Source: Micromonospora echinofusca
Lineage (GTDB): Bacteria > Actinomycetota > Actinomycetes > Mycobacteriales > Micromonosporaceae
NCBI RefSeq assembly: GCF_900091445.1
Contig: NZ_LT607733.1
Span: 4,429,001 to 4,493,000, forward strand
Length of the DNA stretch: 64,000 nucleotides
Direction: 5' to 3'
The position numbers and the translations under genes are program-made. Shown here in pieces: positions 33,877 to 41,277 of the stretch. The notes beneath the pieces are model-generated. The model was not told the origin of the DNA, searched no databases, and saw only the letters and a program-made list of their open reading frames with translations. The first letter of the stretch is position 1. Each line of letters opens with the position of its first letter.

Positions 33877-34767
33877 TCAGGGGGCCGTCGCGGCGCCGTG
33901 GGCGGCGACGACCACGTCGCCGCCGAGCCGGCCGTGCTCCGGCTCGCGGGTCGCCTCCCCCGCGTCGAGCAGCCCGGTCAGCGCGCGGGCGGCGTCGGAG
34001 GACCGGTAGGCGGTCGCGGTGAGGGCGTGCCGGCGCAGCTCGGTGACCGTACGCGGGCCCGAGCGTCGCAGCTCGGCGAGCAACTCCTCGCGCAGCGGGC
34101 CTGCGTCCGGGACCTCGACGACGTCGAGCAGCCTGCCCGCCGGGTCGCGGTAGCGCATGCCGGAGGCACCGTCGCCCGCCCAGAGCGCCTCCTTGAACGC
34201 CTCCAAGCTCTTGTCCGACCCGGTCGCGAAGGCGAACAGCCGCGCCGCCTCACCGTCGGCGGTCACCAGTTCCACCTCGCTCGTCAGCGGGAACCCGGCG
34301 TCGGCGAGGGCCGCCCGCGCCGGGGTGCCGACGGCGGTGGCGAGCAGCACGTCCGCCGGCTTGCCGGCCGCCGCGGCGGTCAGCACGGCGGGATCGGCGG
34401 TGTCGTCGTCCACGACGGACAGCAGGGGCGCGCCGGCCGCGCCGGCCGCCTTCACCGCGACCGATAGCCGGGCCGGACCGCCGGGCACGAGGTGCACGGC
34501 GACGCCCGCCGGCAGTTGCGCCTCCACGGCGCCGAGCCGGGCCGGCAGTTCCTCGGTGCCGTCGGCGAGCACCAGCACGGTGAGCTGCCGGCCCCGCAGC
34601 CGGTCGGCGTGTCCGGCGACCACCCGCAGCGCGGCCTCCGCGCAGCCGGCGTCGCCACCGGCGTACGCCAGGGCGAGGGTGGCCCGGCGGGCGCGGTGCA
34701 GCGCCCCCGGCAACCAGGTCTCCAGGTGTCGGACGAGCAGCTCGCGCAGGACGGCGTCGGTCGGCAT
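33877..34767 (-). CDS. Hypothetical protein with C-terminal winged-helix-like region
   Basis: A 296-residue soluble Ala-rich protein. The first 200 residues look like an alternating alpha/beta fold (LTVLVLADGTEELPARL, PLLSVVDDDTADPAVL, DVLLATAVGTPARAAL). A motif MRYRDPAGRLLDVVEVPD follows, then LLAELRRSGPRTVTELRRHALTATAYRSSDAARALTGLLDAGEATR, which reads as a winged helix. The second part recalls the C-terminus of three-Cys-motif partner proteins, but the three-Cys partner is absent and I do not assign that family. Start ATG with no strong ribosome site. Confidence 0.65.
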   Translation of the reverse strand: MPTDAVLRELLVRHLETWLPGALHRARRATLALAYAGGDAGCAEAALRVVAGHADRLRGRQLTVLVLADGTEELPARLGAVEAQLPAGVAVHLVPGGPARLSVAVKAAGAAGAPLLSVVDDDTADPAVLTAAAAGKPADVLLATAVGTPARAALADAGFPLTSEVELVTADGEAARLFAFATGSDKSLEAFKEALWAGDGASGMRYRDPAGRLLDVVEVPDAGPLREELLAELRRSGPRTVTELRRHALTATAYRSSDAARALTGLLDAGEATREPEHGRLGGDVVVAAHGAATAP

Positions 34768-34901
34768 GGTGTCGTTCTACCGCACGCCGCCCCGGGCCGG
34801 GCACGGCTCCCCCGACCGCAGGGGGCGTCGCGGCCCTCGGGCGGGCGTCGTCGGCCCTGCGGTCGGTTCGCAAGACACCGGTGCCGTCGGCCCGGGTGCG
34901 G

Positions 34902-35423
34902 TCAGGCCGGGACGGAGATGCCCACGCCGCCCCGGGTCTGGCCGCCGTAGCGCCGCCGCTCGGCGTCCAGGTCGAGCCGGCCGATCCGCTTGCGCGCGGC
35001 CAGGGCGGTCTCGTCGAGCCGGTCGGCCGGCACCAGCCAGACGATCTCGAACTCCAGCCCGTCCGGGTCCTGGCCGTAGAGGCTCTTGGTGGTGCCGTGG
35101 TCGGACGCGCCGACGAGCGCGCCGGCGGCGGCGAGCCGCTGCGCGGTGGCGTCCAGCTCGTCGAGGGTGTCGACCTCCCAGGCCAGGTGGTAGAGGCCCA
35201 CGGTGCCGCGGCCGGCGGTGGAGCGCCCGGCGCCCGCGCCGACCTCGAACAGGCCGAGGTCGTGGTCGTTGGTGGAGCCGGGCGCCTGGAGGAAGGCGGC
35301 GCCCCGGAAACCGTCCGGCGTCATCGGGATCGGCCGGAAGCCCAGCATGTCGCGGTAGAACTCGACGCTGCGGGCGAGGTCACTGACGTAGAGCACGGCG
35401 TGGTTGAGGCGGTGGATTCCCAT
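34902..35423 (-). CDS. VOC-family dioxygenase/glyoxalase-fold protein
   Basis: A 173-residue protein with the vicinal-oxygen-chelate fold: IHRLNHAVLYVSDLARSVEFYRDMLGFRP (metal ligand His8), GLYHLAWEVDTLDEL (His) and YGQDPDGLEFEIVWLVP (Glu), the metal triad of extradiol catechol dioxygenase-like enzymes. An ATG at 35423 is preferred over a longer frame that runs through the promoter. It is divergent from a MarR regulator over a 14-bp palindrome, so its substrate or product probably is the MarR ligand. Confidence 0.88.
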   Translation of the reverse strand: MGIHRLNHAVLYVSDLARSVEFYRDMLGFRPIPMTPDGFRGAAFLQAPGSTNDHDLGLFEVGAGAGRSTAGRGTVGLYHLAWEVDTLDELDATAQRLAAAGALVGASDHGTTKSLYGQDPDGLEFEIVWLVPADRLDETALAARKRIGRLDLDAERRRYGGQTRGGVGISVPA

Positions 35424-35446
35424 GCCACCGACGCTAGCGCGGTTTC

Positions 35447-35475
35447 GTTGAACGTTCAACTACATGCGGTATGAT
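35447..35475. promoter_or_regulatory. Divergent promoters and MarR operator
   Basis: The perfect palindrome GTTGAACGTTCAAC (35447-35460) contains TTGAAC on both strands. Each can act as -35: plus strand TTGAAC-16-TATGAT (35470) and minus strand TTGAAC-17-TAGCGT. One regulator dimer would cover both promoters. The plus-strand start site falls on the ATG at 35483. Confidence 0.7.
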
Positions 35476-35482
35476 GGGCGTC

Positions 35483-35935
35483 ATGACCCGCTGGCTGGAT
35501 CCCGACGAGCAGCGCACCTGGCGCGCGTACCTGACCGCCTCCCGGGCGCTCATGGAGGCGCTCGACCGGGAGCTGCAACGCGACGCCGGGATGCCGCACG
35601 CCTACTACGAGATCCTGGTCCGGCTCTCCGAGGCACCCCAGCGGCGGCTGCGGATGAGCGAACTGGCCCAGGTCAGTGGCTCCTCGCGCAGCCGGCTCTC
35701 GCACGCCGTGGCCCGGCTGGAGGCCGAGGGCTGGGTCCGCCGCGAGGAGTGCCCCACCGACCGGCGCGGGCAGATCGCGGTCCTCACCGACGAGGGATTC
35801 GCCACCCTCGCCGCCGCCGCGCCCGGCCACGTCGAGGGGGTACGCCGGCACCTGTTCGACGCGCTGCCCCCCACCCAGGTGGACCAGTTGCGCCGGATCA
35901 GCGAGGCGCTCGCCGCGCACCTGACCGGTTCTTGA
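35483..35935 (+). CDS. MarR-family repressor
   Basis: A 150-residue MarR protein: MPHAYYEILVRLSEAPQRRLRMSELAQVSGSSRSRLSHAVARLEAEGWVRREECPTDRRGQIAVLTDEG contains the winged helix and the DRRG wing. The start at 35483 is favoured because a TATGAT box sits seven bases upstream, giving a leaderless mRNA; ATGs at 35471 and 35474 lie inside the promoter. Likely represses itself and the divergent VOC gene through the shared palindrome. Confidence 0.88.
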   Translation: MTRWLDPDEQRTWRAYLTASRALMEALDRELQRDAGMPHAYYEILVRLSEAPQRRLRMSELAQVSGSSRSRLSHAVARLEAEGWVRREECPTDRRGQIAVLTDEGFATLAAAAPGHVEGVRRHLFDALPPTQVDQLRRISEALAAHLTGS

Positions 35936-35992
35936 CCAATACACTCCCACTCGGGTCTTGTACTTACCGTCGTCGGATGAGCACGATGGGGC

Positions 35993-37579
35993 GTGCCTTC
36001 CGGCTTCGGTGATCTGACTGACCAGGCGCACCACCTGGTGTCCTCCGGCGACCTCGCCGGCGCCCAGCGGCTGCTCGCCGACGCGCTGACCGACGCCGAC
36101 CCGAGTCCGGCCAACGCCACGCCCGAGCTGGCCGAGGCCGCCAGCCTCCAGGCCCGCGTACTGGTCGCCCTCGGCGAGCCGCACTCCGCCCGGGGCTGGG
36201 CGGCGTTCGCGTACGCGGCCACGACCCGGTTGCACGGGCGCGCCGACCAGCGCACGGTGGCCGCCGCGGCCACCCTCGCGGCGGTGCTGCACCGGGTCGG
36301 CAGCTGGTCGCGCGCCGCCCGGCTCTACCAGGAAGTGATCATCGAGCTGACCGCGCTCGACGGGCCGGAGTCGCTGCGGGTGCTCGCCGCCCACGCCGAC
36401 CTGGCCACCGTGGAGTACGCGCGCGGCCAGTGCCAGGTGGCCCGCGACCGCTTGCAGGACGCCTGGGAGCTGCACCGCGAGGTCTACGGCGACGGGCACC
36501 CCAGCGGCATCAAGATGCTGGCGCGGCTCGGGGCGATGCAGCGCGACTGCGGGCAGTTCGCCGAGGCCCACGACAACCTCGCGCTGGCCAGGGAGCTGTG
36601 CCGCCAGCACCTGCCGGCGGACGATCCGCTGGCGGCGCAGGTGGCGGGGCTGGCCCGGGCGGCGGCCAACCCGGACCACGTCTGCGCCGACACCGCACCC
36701 GTCGGCCGGGACGGCCCGATCGTGCCGTCCGCGCGCACCCCGCCCCCGGGCGACGGGCCGACGACGGCGCAGCACCCCTCGCAGCCGGGTTACCGCCCGG
36801 CGGAGCCGGACCCGTACGCCGCAGCGGCACACACCGACCCGTACGCCGCGCCGCCGCACCCGGTGCCGACGCCCCGGCAGCCGACGGAGGATCCGCCGCC
36901 CGGCTGGTGGCCCCCCGACGCCGACGACGGGCCGGCCGACAGCGCCGTGCCGCCGACGGTCGTACCCCTGGCCGGTGGCGCCGCCACCGAGGAGGCCGAC
37001 GGGGTGCACCGGGTGCACCGGCCCGACGCGCCCGAGGAGCCCTACCAGCCGTCGCGGCTGCTGCCGGTGCCGGTGCACCGCGCGCCGGCGCGGCGCGGCA
37101 ACCGGCTGCTGCCGCTCGCCGTCGGTGGCGTCGCGGTGGTGCTGCTGGGCACGGTCGCGGTGATCACCGGGGTGGCCGCGATGGACGGCGCCCCCGATCC
37201 GGCGCCCCCGGCCGCGACCGGCGCGCCGGCCTCCACGCCGGCCGGCGGATCGACCGGCACGGGCGCCCCGCCCGCCGCCGGCCCGACGAGCGGGGCCGCG
37301 GCCTCCCCCGGCAGCCCGCCGGGGGCCGTCACGCTGCGGGACAACCGGGACAACGTGGCGCTGCGCTGGACGTACCCGGCCGGCGGGGAGGGTCCCGTGG
37401 TCATCTCGGGCGGCCGGGCCGGCCAGGCGCAGACGGCCTTCGCCAACCTGCCCGCCGGCACCACCACCTTCGTCGTCTACGGCCTGAACCGCAGCACCGA
37501 CTACTGCTTCACGGTCGCGGTCGTCTGGTCGACGGACACGATCGCCCGCGCGCAGCAGGTCTGCACCCGTCGGGGCTGA
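35993..37579 (+). CDS. TPR protein with one membrane helix and extracellular fibronectin-III-like domain
   Basis: A 528-residue protein. Residues about 1-225 are tetratricopeptide-like helices, 230-370 a Pro-rich linker with two DPYAA repeats, and 380-402 one transmembrane helix (LLPLAVGGVAVVLLGTVAVITG). An Ala/Pro/Thr-rich stalk follows, then an about 85-residue beta-sandwich (VTLRDNRDNVALRWTYPAGGEGPVVISG, YGLNRSTDYCFTVAVVWST) resembling fibronectin type III. The TPR part is cytoplasmic. Role unknown; similar proteins are common in Micromonospora. GTG start without a strong ribosome site. Confidence 0.8.
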   Translation: MPSGFGDLTDQAHHLVSSGDLAGAQRLLADALTDADPSPANATPELAEAASLQARVLVALGEPHSARGWAAFAYAATTRLHGRADQRTVAAAATLAAVLHRVGSWSRAARLYQEVIIELTALDGPESLRVLAAHADLATVEYARGQCQVARDRLQDAWELHREVYGDGHPSGIKMLARLGAMQRDCGQFAEAHDNLALARELCRQHLPADDPLAAQVAGLARAAANPDHVCADTAPVGRDGPIVPSARTPPPGDGPTTAQHPSQPGYRPAEPDPYAAAAHTDPYAAPPHPVPTPRQPTEDPPPGWWPPDADDGPADSAVPPTVVPLAGGAATEEADGVHRVHRPDAPEEPYQPSRLLPVPVHRAPARRGNRLLPLAVGGVAVVLLGTVAVITGVAAMDGAPDPAPPAATGAPASTPAGGSTGTGAPPAAGPTSGAAASPGSPPGAVTLRDNRDNVALRWTYPAGGEGPVVISGGRAGQAQTAFANLPAGTTTFVVYGLNRSTDYCFTVAVVWSTDTIARAQQVCTRRG

Positions 37580-37599
37580 CGGCCCGTCGGGGCTGACGG
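37566..37599. repeat. 17-bp tandem duplication across the stop codon
   Basis: CCCGTCGGGGCTGACGG occurs twice in a row; the first copy contains the TGA of the upstream gene and a decayed third copy follows. Looks like a recent slippage product. Confidence 0.8.
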
Positions 37600-37720
37600 C
37601 CACGTCCCGGCTGCCGGCCCGACGTGGCTGACGGCGCGTCGCGGGCCCCGGGCGCGGCGACGCCGATCGCGGGCGTGCCGGATGGCCCGATCGGGGCCCC
37701 GCCCGGCGTGGCGTCCTCCG

Positions 37721-39244
37721 TCAGGGTCGCTCCGGGTCGGGCAGGGCCGGCAGCAGCAGCCGTACCCGCAGCCCCGGCCCGTCGGTCCGACCGGGGTGGG
37801 CGTCGGTCAGCTCGATGCCGCCGCCGGCCCGGCGGACCAGCTCGCGCACGATGGCCAGGCCGAGGCCGGCGCCGCCGTCGTCGCGGGCGCGGGCGTCGTC
37901 GAGCCGGGTGAACCGGCCGAAGACCCGCTCCCGGTCCGCGGCCGGGATCCCCGGCCCGTCGTCGGTCACCGTCACCAGGTGGTACGCCCCGACGCCGCTG
38001 CCGCCCGCTCTCCGGCCGGCCGTCCCGCCGCCTGCCGCTTCCCGGCCGACCGGCCCGCCTGCGGCCTGGCCCCCGCCGGACGTCCCGCCGTCGCCGCTCG
38101 CCTCGCCGGCACCCGGGCCGGCGGCCAGCACCACCTCGCCGTGGGCGTGCCGGACGGCGTTGTCGACCAGGTTGGTCAGGATGCGGCGCAGCTCGTCGGG
38201 ATCGCCCTCGGTCCACAGCGGCGCCGCCGGGGCGTCGAGGCGAACCGACGGCGACGGATACCGGGCGGCCACCGCCGCCAGCAGGGCCCCCAGCTCGACG
38301 GGCCCCGTGGCCCGCGCTGGCAGCCGCTCGTCGAGTCGGGCCAACAGCAGCAGGTCGTCGACGAGCCGCCCGAGGCGCTCCGTGTCGGCGAGCAGGTTCG
38401 CCGACACCGCCGTCCAGTCCGTCCGGTCGGCCAGCCGCCGGGCGACCTCCAGCTCGGTACGGATGTTCGCCAGCGGGCTGCGCAGCTCGTGCGCGGCGTC
38501 CGCGACGAACGCCCGTTGCCGGTCCCGGGCGGACTCCAGCCGGCCCAGCATCCCGTTGAGCGTCACCGCGAGCCGGTGGATCTCGTCCCGCGACGCCGGT
38601 ACGGGCAGCCGCCCGCCCCCGTTCCGCCCGGTGATCTCCTCGGCGCCCCGGCGCAGCGCCTCCACCGGGCGCAGGGTCGCGCCGACCACCCGCCAGGCGA
38701 CGGCGGCGAGCACTGCCACCAGCAGCGGGAAGCTCACCAGCAGGATGGTCCGTACGACGTGCGCGCTGTGCCGTACGTCCGCCAGCGACCGGGCCACCAG
38801 GACGGTGCGCGGGTCGGCGGCGGTGCCCGCCGGTACGGCCACCACCCGCACCGGCCCGGTCAGGCCGACCCGCTCCCCCGACACCGTCAGCCGCTGCCGC
38901 ACGCCGGCGTCGAGGCTCCCCGGCGACACCATCGGCACCAGCCGGTCGGCGTCGATGGAGGCGGCCCGCACCCGGCCCGCGGCGTCGATCACCTGCACCC
39001 GGACCTGCCCGCCGGCCACCGGCAGCGGATCGGGCAGGACCTCCTCGTCGGCGAGCAGCGCGACCGCGTCGGCGGTCCGGAACGCCTCGGTGTCGACGGC
39101 ACGTTGCAGGGCCCAGCCCAGCACGGCGAGCAGGACGAGCCCGCCGACGGCCAGTCCCCCCGACACACCGAGTACGCCGACCGCCATCAGCCGCCCGCGC
39201 AGGCCGGGACCGGCGCGCAGCCGCCCGCGCGTCCCCCGCGTCAC
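37721..39244 (-). CDS. Sensor histidine kinase (OmpR/PhoQ-type partner)
   Basis: A 507-residue kinase. Two transmembrane helices (about 20-45 and 163-187) flank an extracellular sensor of about 115 residues. HAMP follows, then the H box with His252 (AAHELRSPLANIRTELE), N box Asn362 (NLVDNAVRHA), G1 DDGPG (428-432) and G2 GLGLAIV. A low-complexity Gly/Ala insert (about 376-419) separates the N and G1 boxes. The GTG start overlaps the regulator's stop (GTGA). Stimulus unknown. Confidence 0.92.
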   Translation of the reverse strand: MTRGTRGRLRAGPGLRGRLMAVGVLGVSGGLAVGGLVLLAVLGWALQRAVDTEAFRTADAVALLADEEVLPDPLPVAGGQVRVQVIDAAGRVRAASIDADRLVPMVSPGSLDAGVRQRLTVSGERVGLTGPVRVVAVPAGTAADPRTVLVARSLADVRHSAHVVRTILLVSFPLLVAVLAAVAWRVVGATLRPVEALRRGAEEITGRNGGGRLPVPASRDEIHRLAVTLNGMLGRLESARDRQRAFVADAAHELRSPLANIRTELEVARRLADRTDWTAVSANLLADTERLGRLVDDLLLLARLDERLPARATGPVELGALLAAVAARYPSPSVRLDAPAAPLWTEGDPDELRRILTNLVDNAVRHAHGEVVLAAGPGAGEASGDGGTSGGGQAAGGPVGREAAGGGTAGRRAGGSGVGAYHLVTVTDDGPGIPAADRERVFGRFTRLDDARARDDGGAGLGLAIVRELVRRAGGGIELTDAHPGRTDGPGLRVRLLLPALPDPERP

Positions 39245-39897
39245 GGGGCGAGCCGGTAGCCGGCGCCCCGGACCGTCTCCAGGCGCTCCCGGCCGATCTT
39301 GCGGCGCAGGTAGCCGACGTAGACCTCGACCGCGTTGGGCGCCGTCTCGACGCTGGCGTCCCAGACGTGGTCCAGCAGCTCGGTCTTGGAGACCACCTCG
39401 CCGGGACGGCGCATGAGGTAGTCGAGCAGCGCGAACTCGCGGCTGGTCAGCGCGACCTCGGCGTCGGCGCGGGTCACCCGCCGCCGCGCCGGGTCCAGCC
39501 GGAGGTCGCCGACCGCGAGCACCGTCGGGCGTTCGGGGGCGCCCCGGCGCAACAGGGCGCGCAGCCGGGCCAGCAGCACGACGTACGAGAAGGGCTTGGT
39601 GAGGTAGTCGTCGGCCCCGCAGTCCAGCCCGTCGGCCTGGTCGTACTCGCCGTCCTTGGCCGAGAGCATGAGCACCGGCAGCCAGTGCTCCTCGGCGCGC
39701 AGCCGGCGCACCAGCTCGTAGCCGGAGAGGCCGGGCAGCATCACGTCGAGGACCATCGCGTCGTACCCGCCGTGGCGTGCCGCGTCGAGCCCCTCCGGGC
39801 CGGTCGCCGCCACGTCCACCGCGAACCCCTCGGCCTGCAATCCCCGTTGCAGGGCGGACGCCAGCCGCGACTCGTCCTCCACCACCAGCAACCGCAC
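39241..39897 (-). CDS. OmpR-family response regulator
   Basis: A 218-residue regulator. The receiver has VVEDE at the start, phosphoacceptor Asp51 (MVLDVMLPG) and LTKPF. The C-terminal winged helix contains LTSREFALLDYLMRRPGEVVSKTELLDHVWD and VEVYVGYLRRKIGR. It is first in a coupled operon with the histidine kinase and divergent from the LolA-like secreted protein 97 bp away, which may be a target. Confidence 0.94.
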   Translation of the reverse strand: MRLLVVEDESRLASALQRGLQAEGFAVDVAATGPEGLDAARHGGYDAMVLDVMLPGLSGYELVRRLRAEEHWLPVLMLSAKDGEYDQADGLDCGADDYLTKPFSYVVLLARLRALLRRGAPERPTVLAVGDLRLDPARRRVTRADAEVALTSREFALLDYLMRRPGEVVSKTELLDHVWDASVETAPNAVEVYVGYLRRKIGRERLETVRGAGYRLAP

Positions 39898-39993
39898 GCC
39901 TCCAAGGGTGCCACCCGGGCGCCCGGGGTCGTACGGCCGTCCTCAGCGCCCTCACAGCGTCGAGGAGGCAGGATGTCCGGCAGGAGGTGTCAC

Positions 39994-41106
39994 ATGTCCG
40001 TCCTGAAGAGCCGTCCCGTCCTGCGCTGGCTGGTCCCGGTGACCGCCGTCGCGACCGTCATCGGCGGCGGCGCCGCGCTCGGCACGTTCGCCGCCCAGGC
40101 CGAGCCGAGCCTGCCACCGCGTACCGCCGCCCAACTCCTGGTCGACCTTCAGACCTCCCAGCTGGAGGGGCTCTCCGGCACGGTCGTGCAGCGTGCCGAC
40201 CTGGGCCTGCCGCCGCTGGCCGGCCTGGTGGGCGGCGGCGGCCTGACCGGCCTGCTGACCGGCACGCACACCCTGCGGGTCTGGCACTCCGGGCCCGACC
40301 GGCAGCGCGTCGCCCTGGTGGACACGCTCGGCGAGCACGACATCGTGCGCAACGGCCGGGACGTGTGGGCCTGGAACAGCCGGTCCAACACCGCCACGCA
40401 CCGCACCCTGCCCGCGGGCACCGCCGGGGCCCCGACGCCGGAGCTGCCGGTCACCCCCGGTGAGGCGGCCGACCGGGCCCTCGCGGCGATCGGCCCGAGC
40501 ACCGAGGTGAGCGTCGGCCGCTCCGCCACGGTCGCCGGCCGCGACGCGTACGAACTGGTGCTCGCCCCGCGCGACGCCGCCTCGTTGGTACACCAGGTGC
40601 GCATCGCCATCGACGCGCGGCAGCACGTGCCGCTGCGCTTCGAGGTCTTCGCCGACGGCAGCGACAAGCCGGCCTTCGAGATGGCCTTCACCCAGGTGTC
40701 GTACGCCCGGCCCGACGCCGACCAGTTCACCTTCAACCCGCCGCCCGGCGTGAAGGTGACCGAGGAGACCACCGGCAGGCGGCCCGCCGACGCGCCCGGG
40801 AAGCGGCGCGGGGACGGCGAGCGGCCGGACGTGCGTACGGTGGGCGAGAGCTGGGCCACGGTGGTGGTCGCGCGGCTCGACGGCGCCGGCGCGCCCGCGG
40901 ACCGACCCACCGCCCCCGGCCGCGCCGGGAACGGACCGGCCGGCGACCCGGCGGCGCTGCTCGGCGCGCTGCCGAAGGTCAGCGGCGACTGGGGCAGCGG
41001 CCGGCTGCTGACCGGGAAGCTGTTCAGCGTGCTGCTCACGGACGACGGCCGGCTCATCGCCGGCGCGGTGACGCCGGAGCGGCTCTACGAGGTGGCGAAG
41101 GGCTGA
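39994..41106 (+). CDS. Secreted LolA-like/DUF2092-type protein
   Basis: A 370-residue exported protein with an N-terminal signal or anchor (VLRWLVPVTAVATVIGGGAALGTFAAQA, residues about 9-35). The mature part resembles the LolA/LppX half-barrel fold: LSGTVVQRADLGL, LRVWHSGPDRQRVALVDTLGEHDIVRNGRDVWAW, and AYELVLAPRDAASLVHQVRIAIDARQHVPLRFEVF. A Pro/Gly-rich linker precedes a short conserved C-terminal part. AGGAGG six bases before the chosen ATG decides the start over one seven codons upstream. Divergent from the two-component genes; followed by a hairpin terminator. Confidence 0.85.
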   Translation: MSVLKSRPVLRWLVPVTAVATVIGGGAALGTFAAQAEPSLPPRTAAQLLVDLQTSQLEGLSGTVVQRADLGLPPLAGLVGGGGLTGLLTGTHTLRVWHSGPDRQRVALVDTLGEHDIVRNGRDVWAWNSRSNTATHRTLPAGTAGAPTPELPVTPGEAADRALAAIGPSTEVSVGRSATVAGRDAYELVLAPRDAASLVHQVRIAIDARQHVPLRFEVFADGSDKPAFEMAFTQVSYARPDADQFTFNPPPGVKVTEETTGRRPADAPGKRRGDGERPDVRTVGESWATVVVARLDGAGAPADRPTAPGRAGNGPAGDPAALLGALPKVSGDWGSGRLLTGKLFSVLLTDDGRLIAGAVTPERLYEVAKG

Positions 41107-41119
41107 GAATCGGCAGTCC

Positions 41120-41145
41120 GGGGGCCCGCCACGCGGCGGGCCCCC
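41120..41145. terminator. Terminator after the LolA-like gene
   Basis: Perfect 11-bp stem GGGGGCCCGCC with loop ACGC, located 14 bp after the stop codon. Confidence 0.8.
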
Positions 41146-41185
41146 GCTGTCTGCGCGGGACGAGTCGCGGTGTGGCCCGGCGCGC

Positions 41186-41258
41186 TTGGTCGAGGCGACC
41201 GGCGCACGGTATCTTTCTCAGTTCAGGCAACAAAAAAGAACGGCTGACATAGCCGTTC
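41186..41258 (+). promoter_or_regulatory. helD promoter and leader hairpin
   Basis: TTGGTC-18-TATCTT (41186-41215) gives a start near 41222 and a leader of about 55 nt. The leader opens with an A-rich tract (CAACAAAAAAG), unusual at this G+C, followed by the hairpin GAACGGCT-5-AGCCGTTC (41238-41258). No rifamycin-associated element of the kind described upstream of Streptomyces helR was recognised. Confidence 0.5.
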
Positions 41259-41277
41259 CGAGAGAGATGCTACTCGA

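Noticed and set aside
33877..34767. Three-Cys-motif partner (TcmP) assignment
   Set aside because: Only the YRDPAG-type segment and a winged helix resemble it; the partner gene and core motifs are absent.
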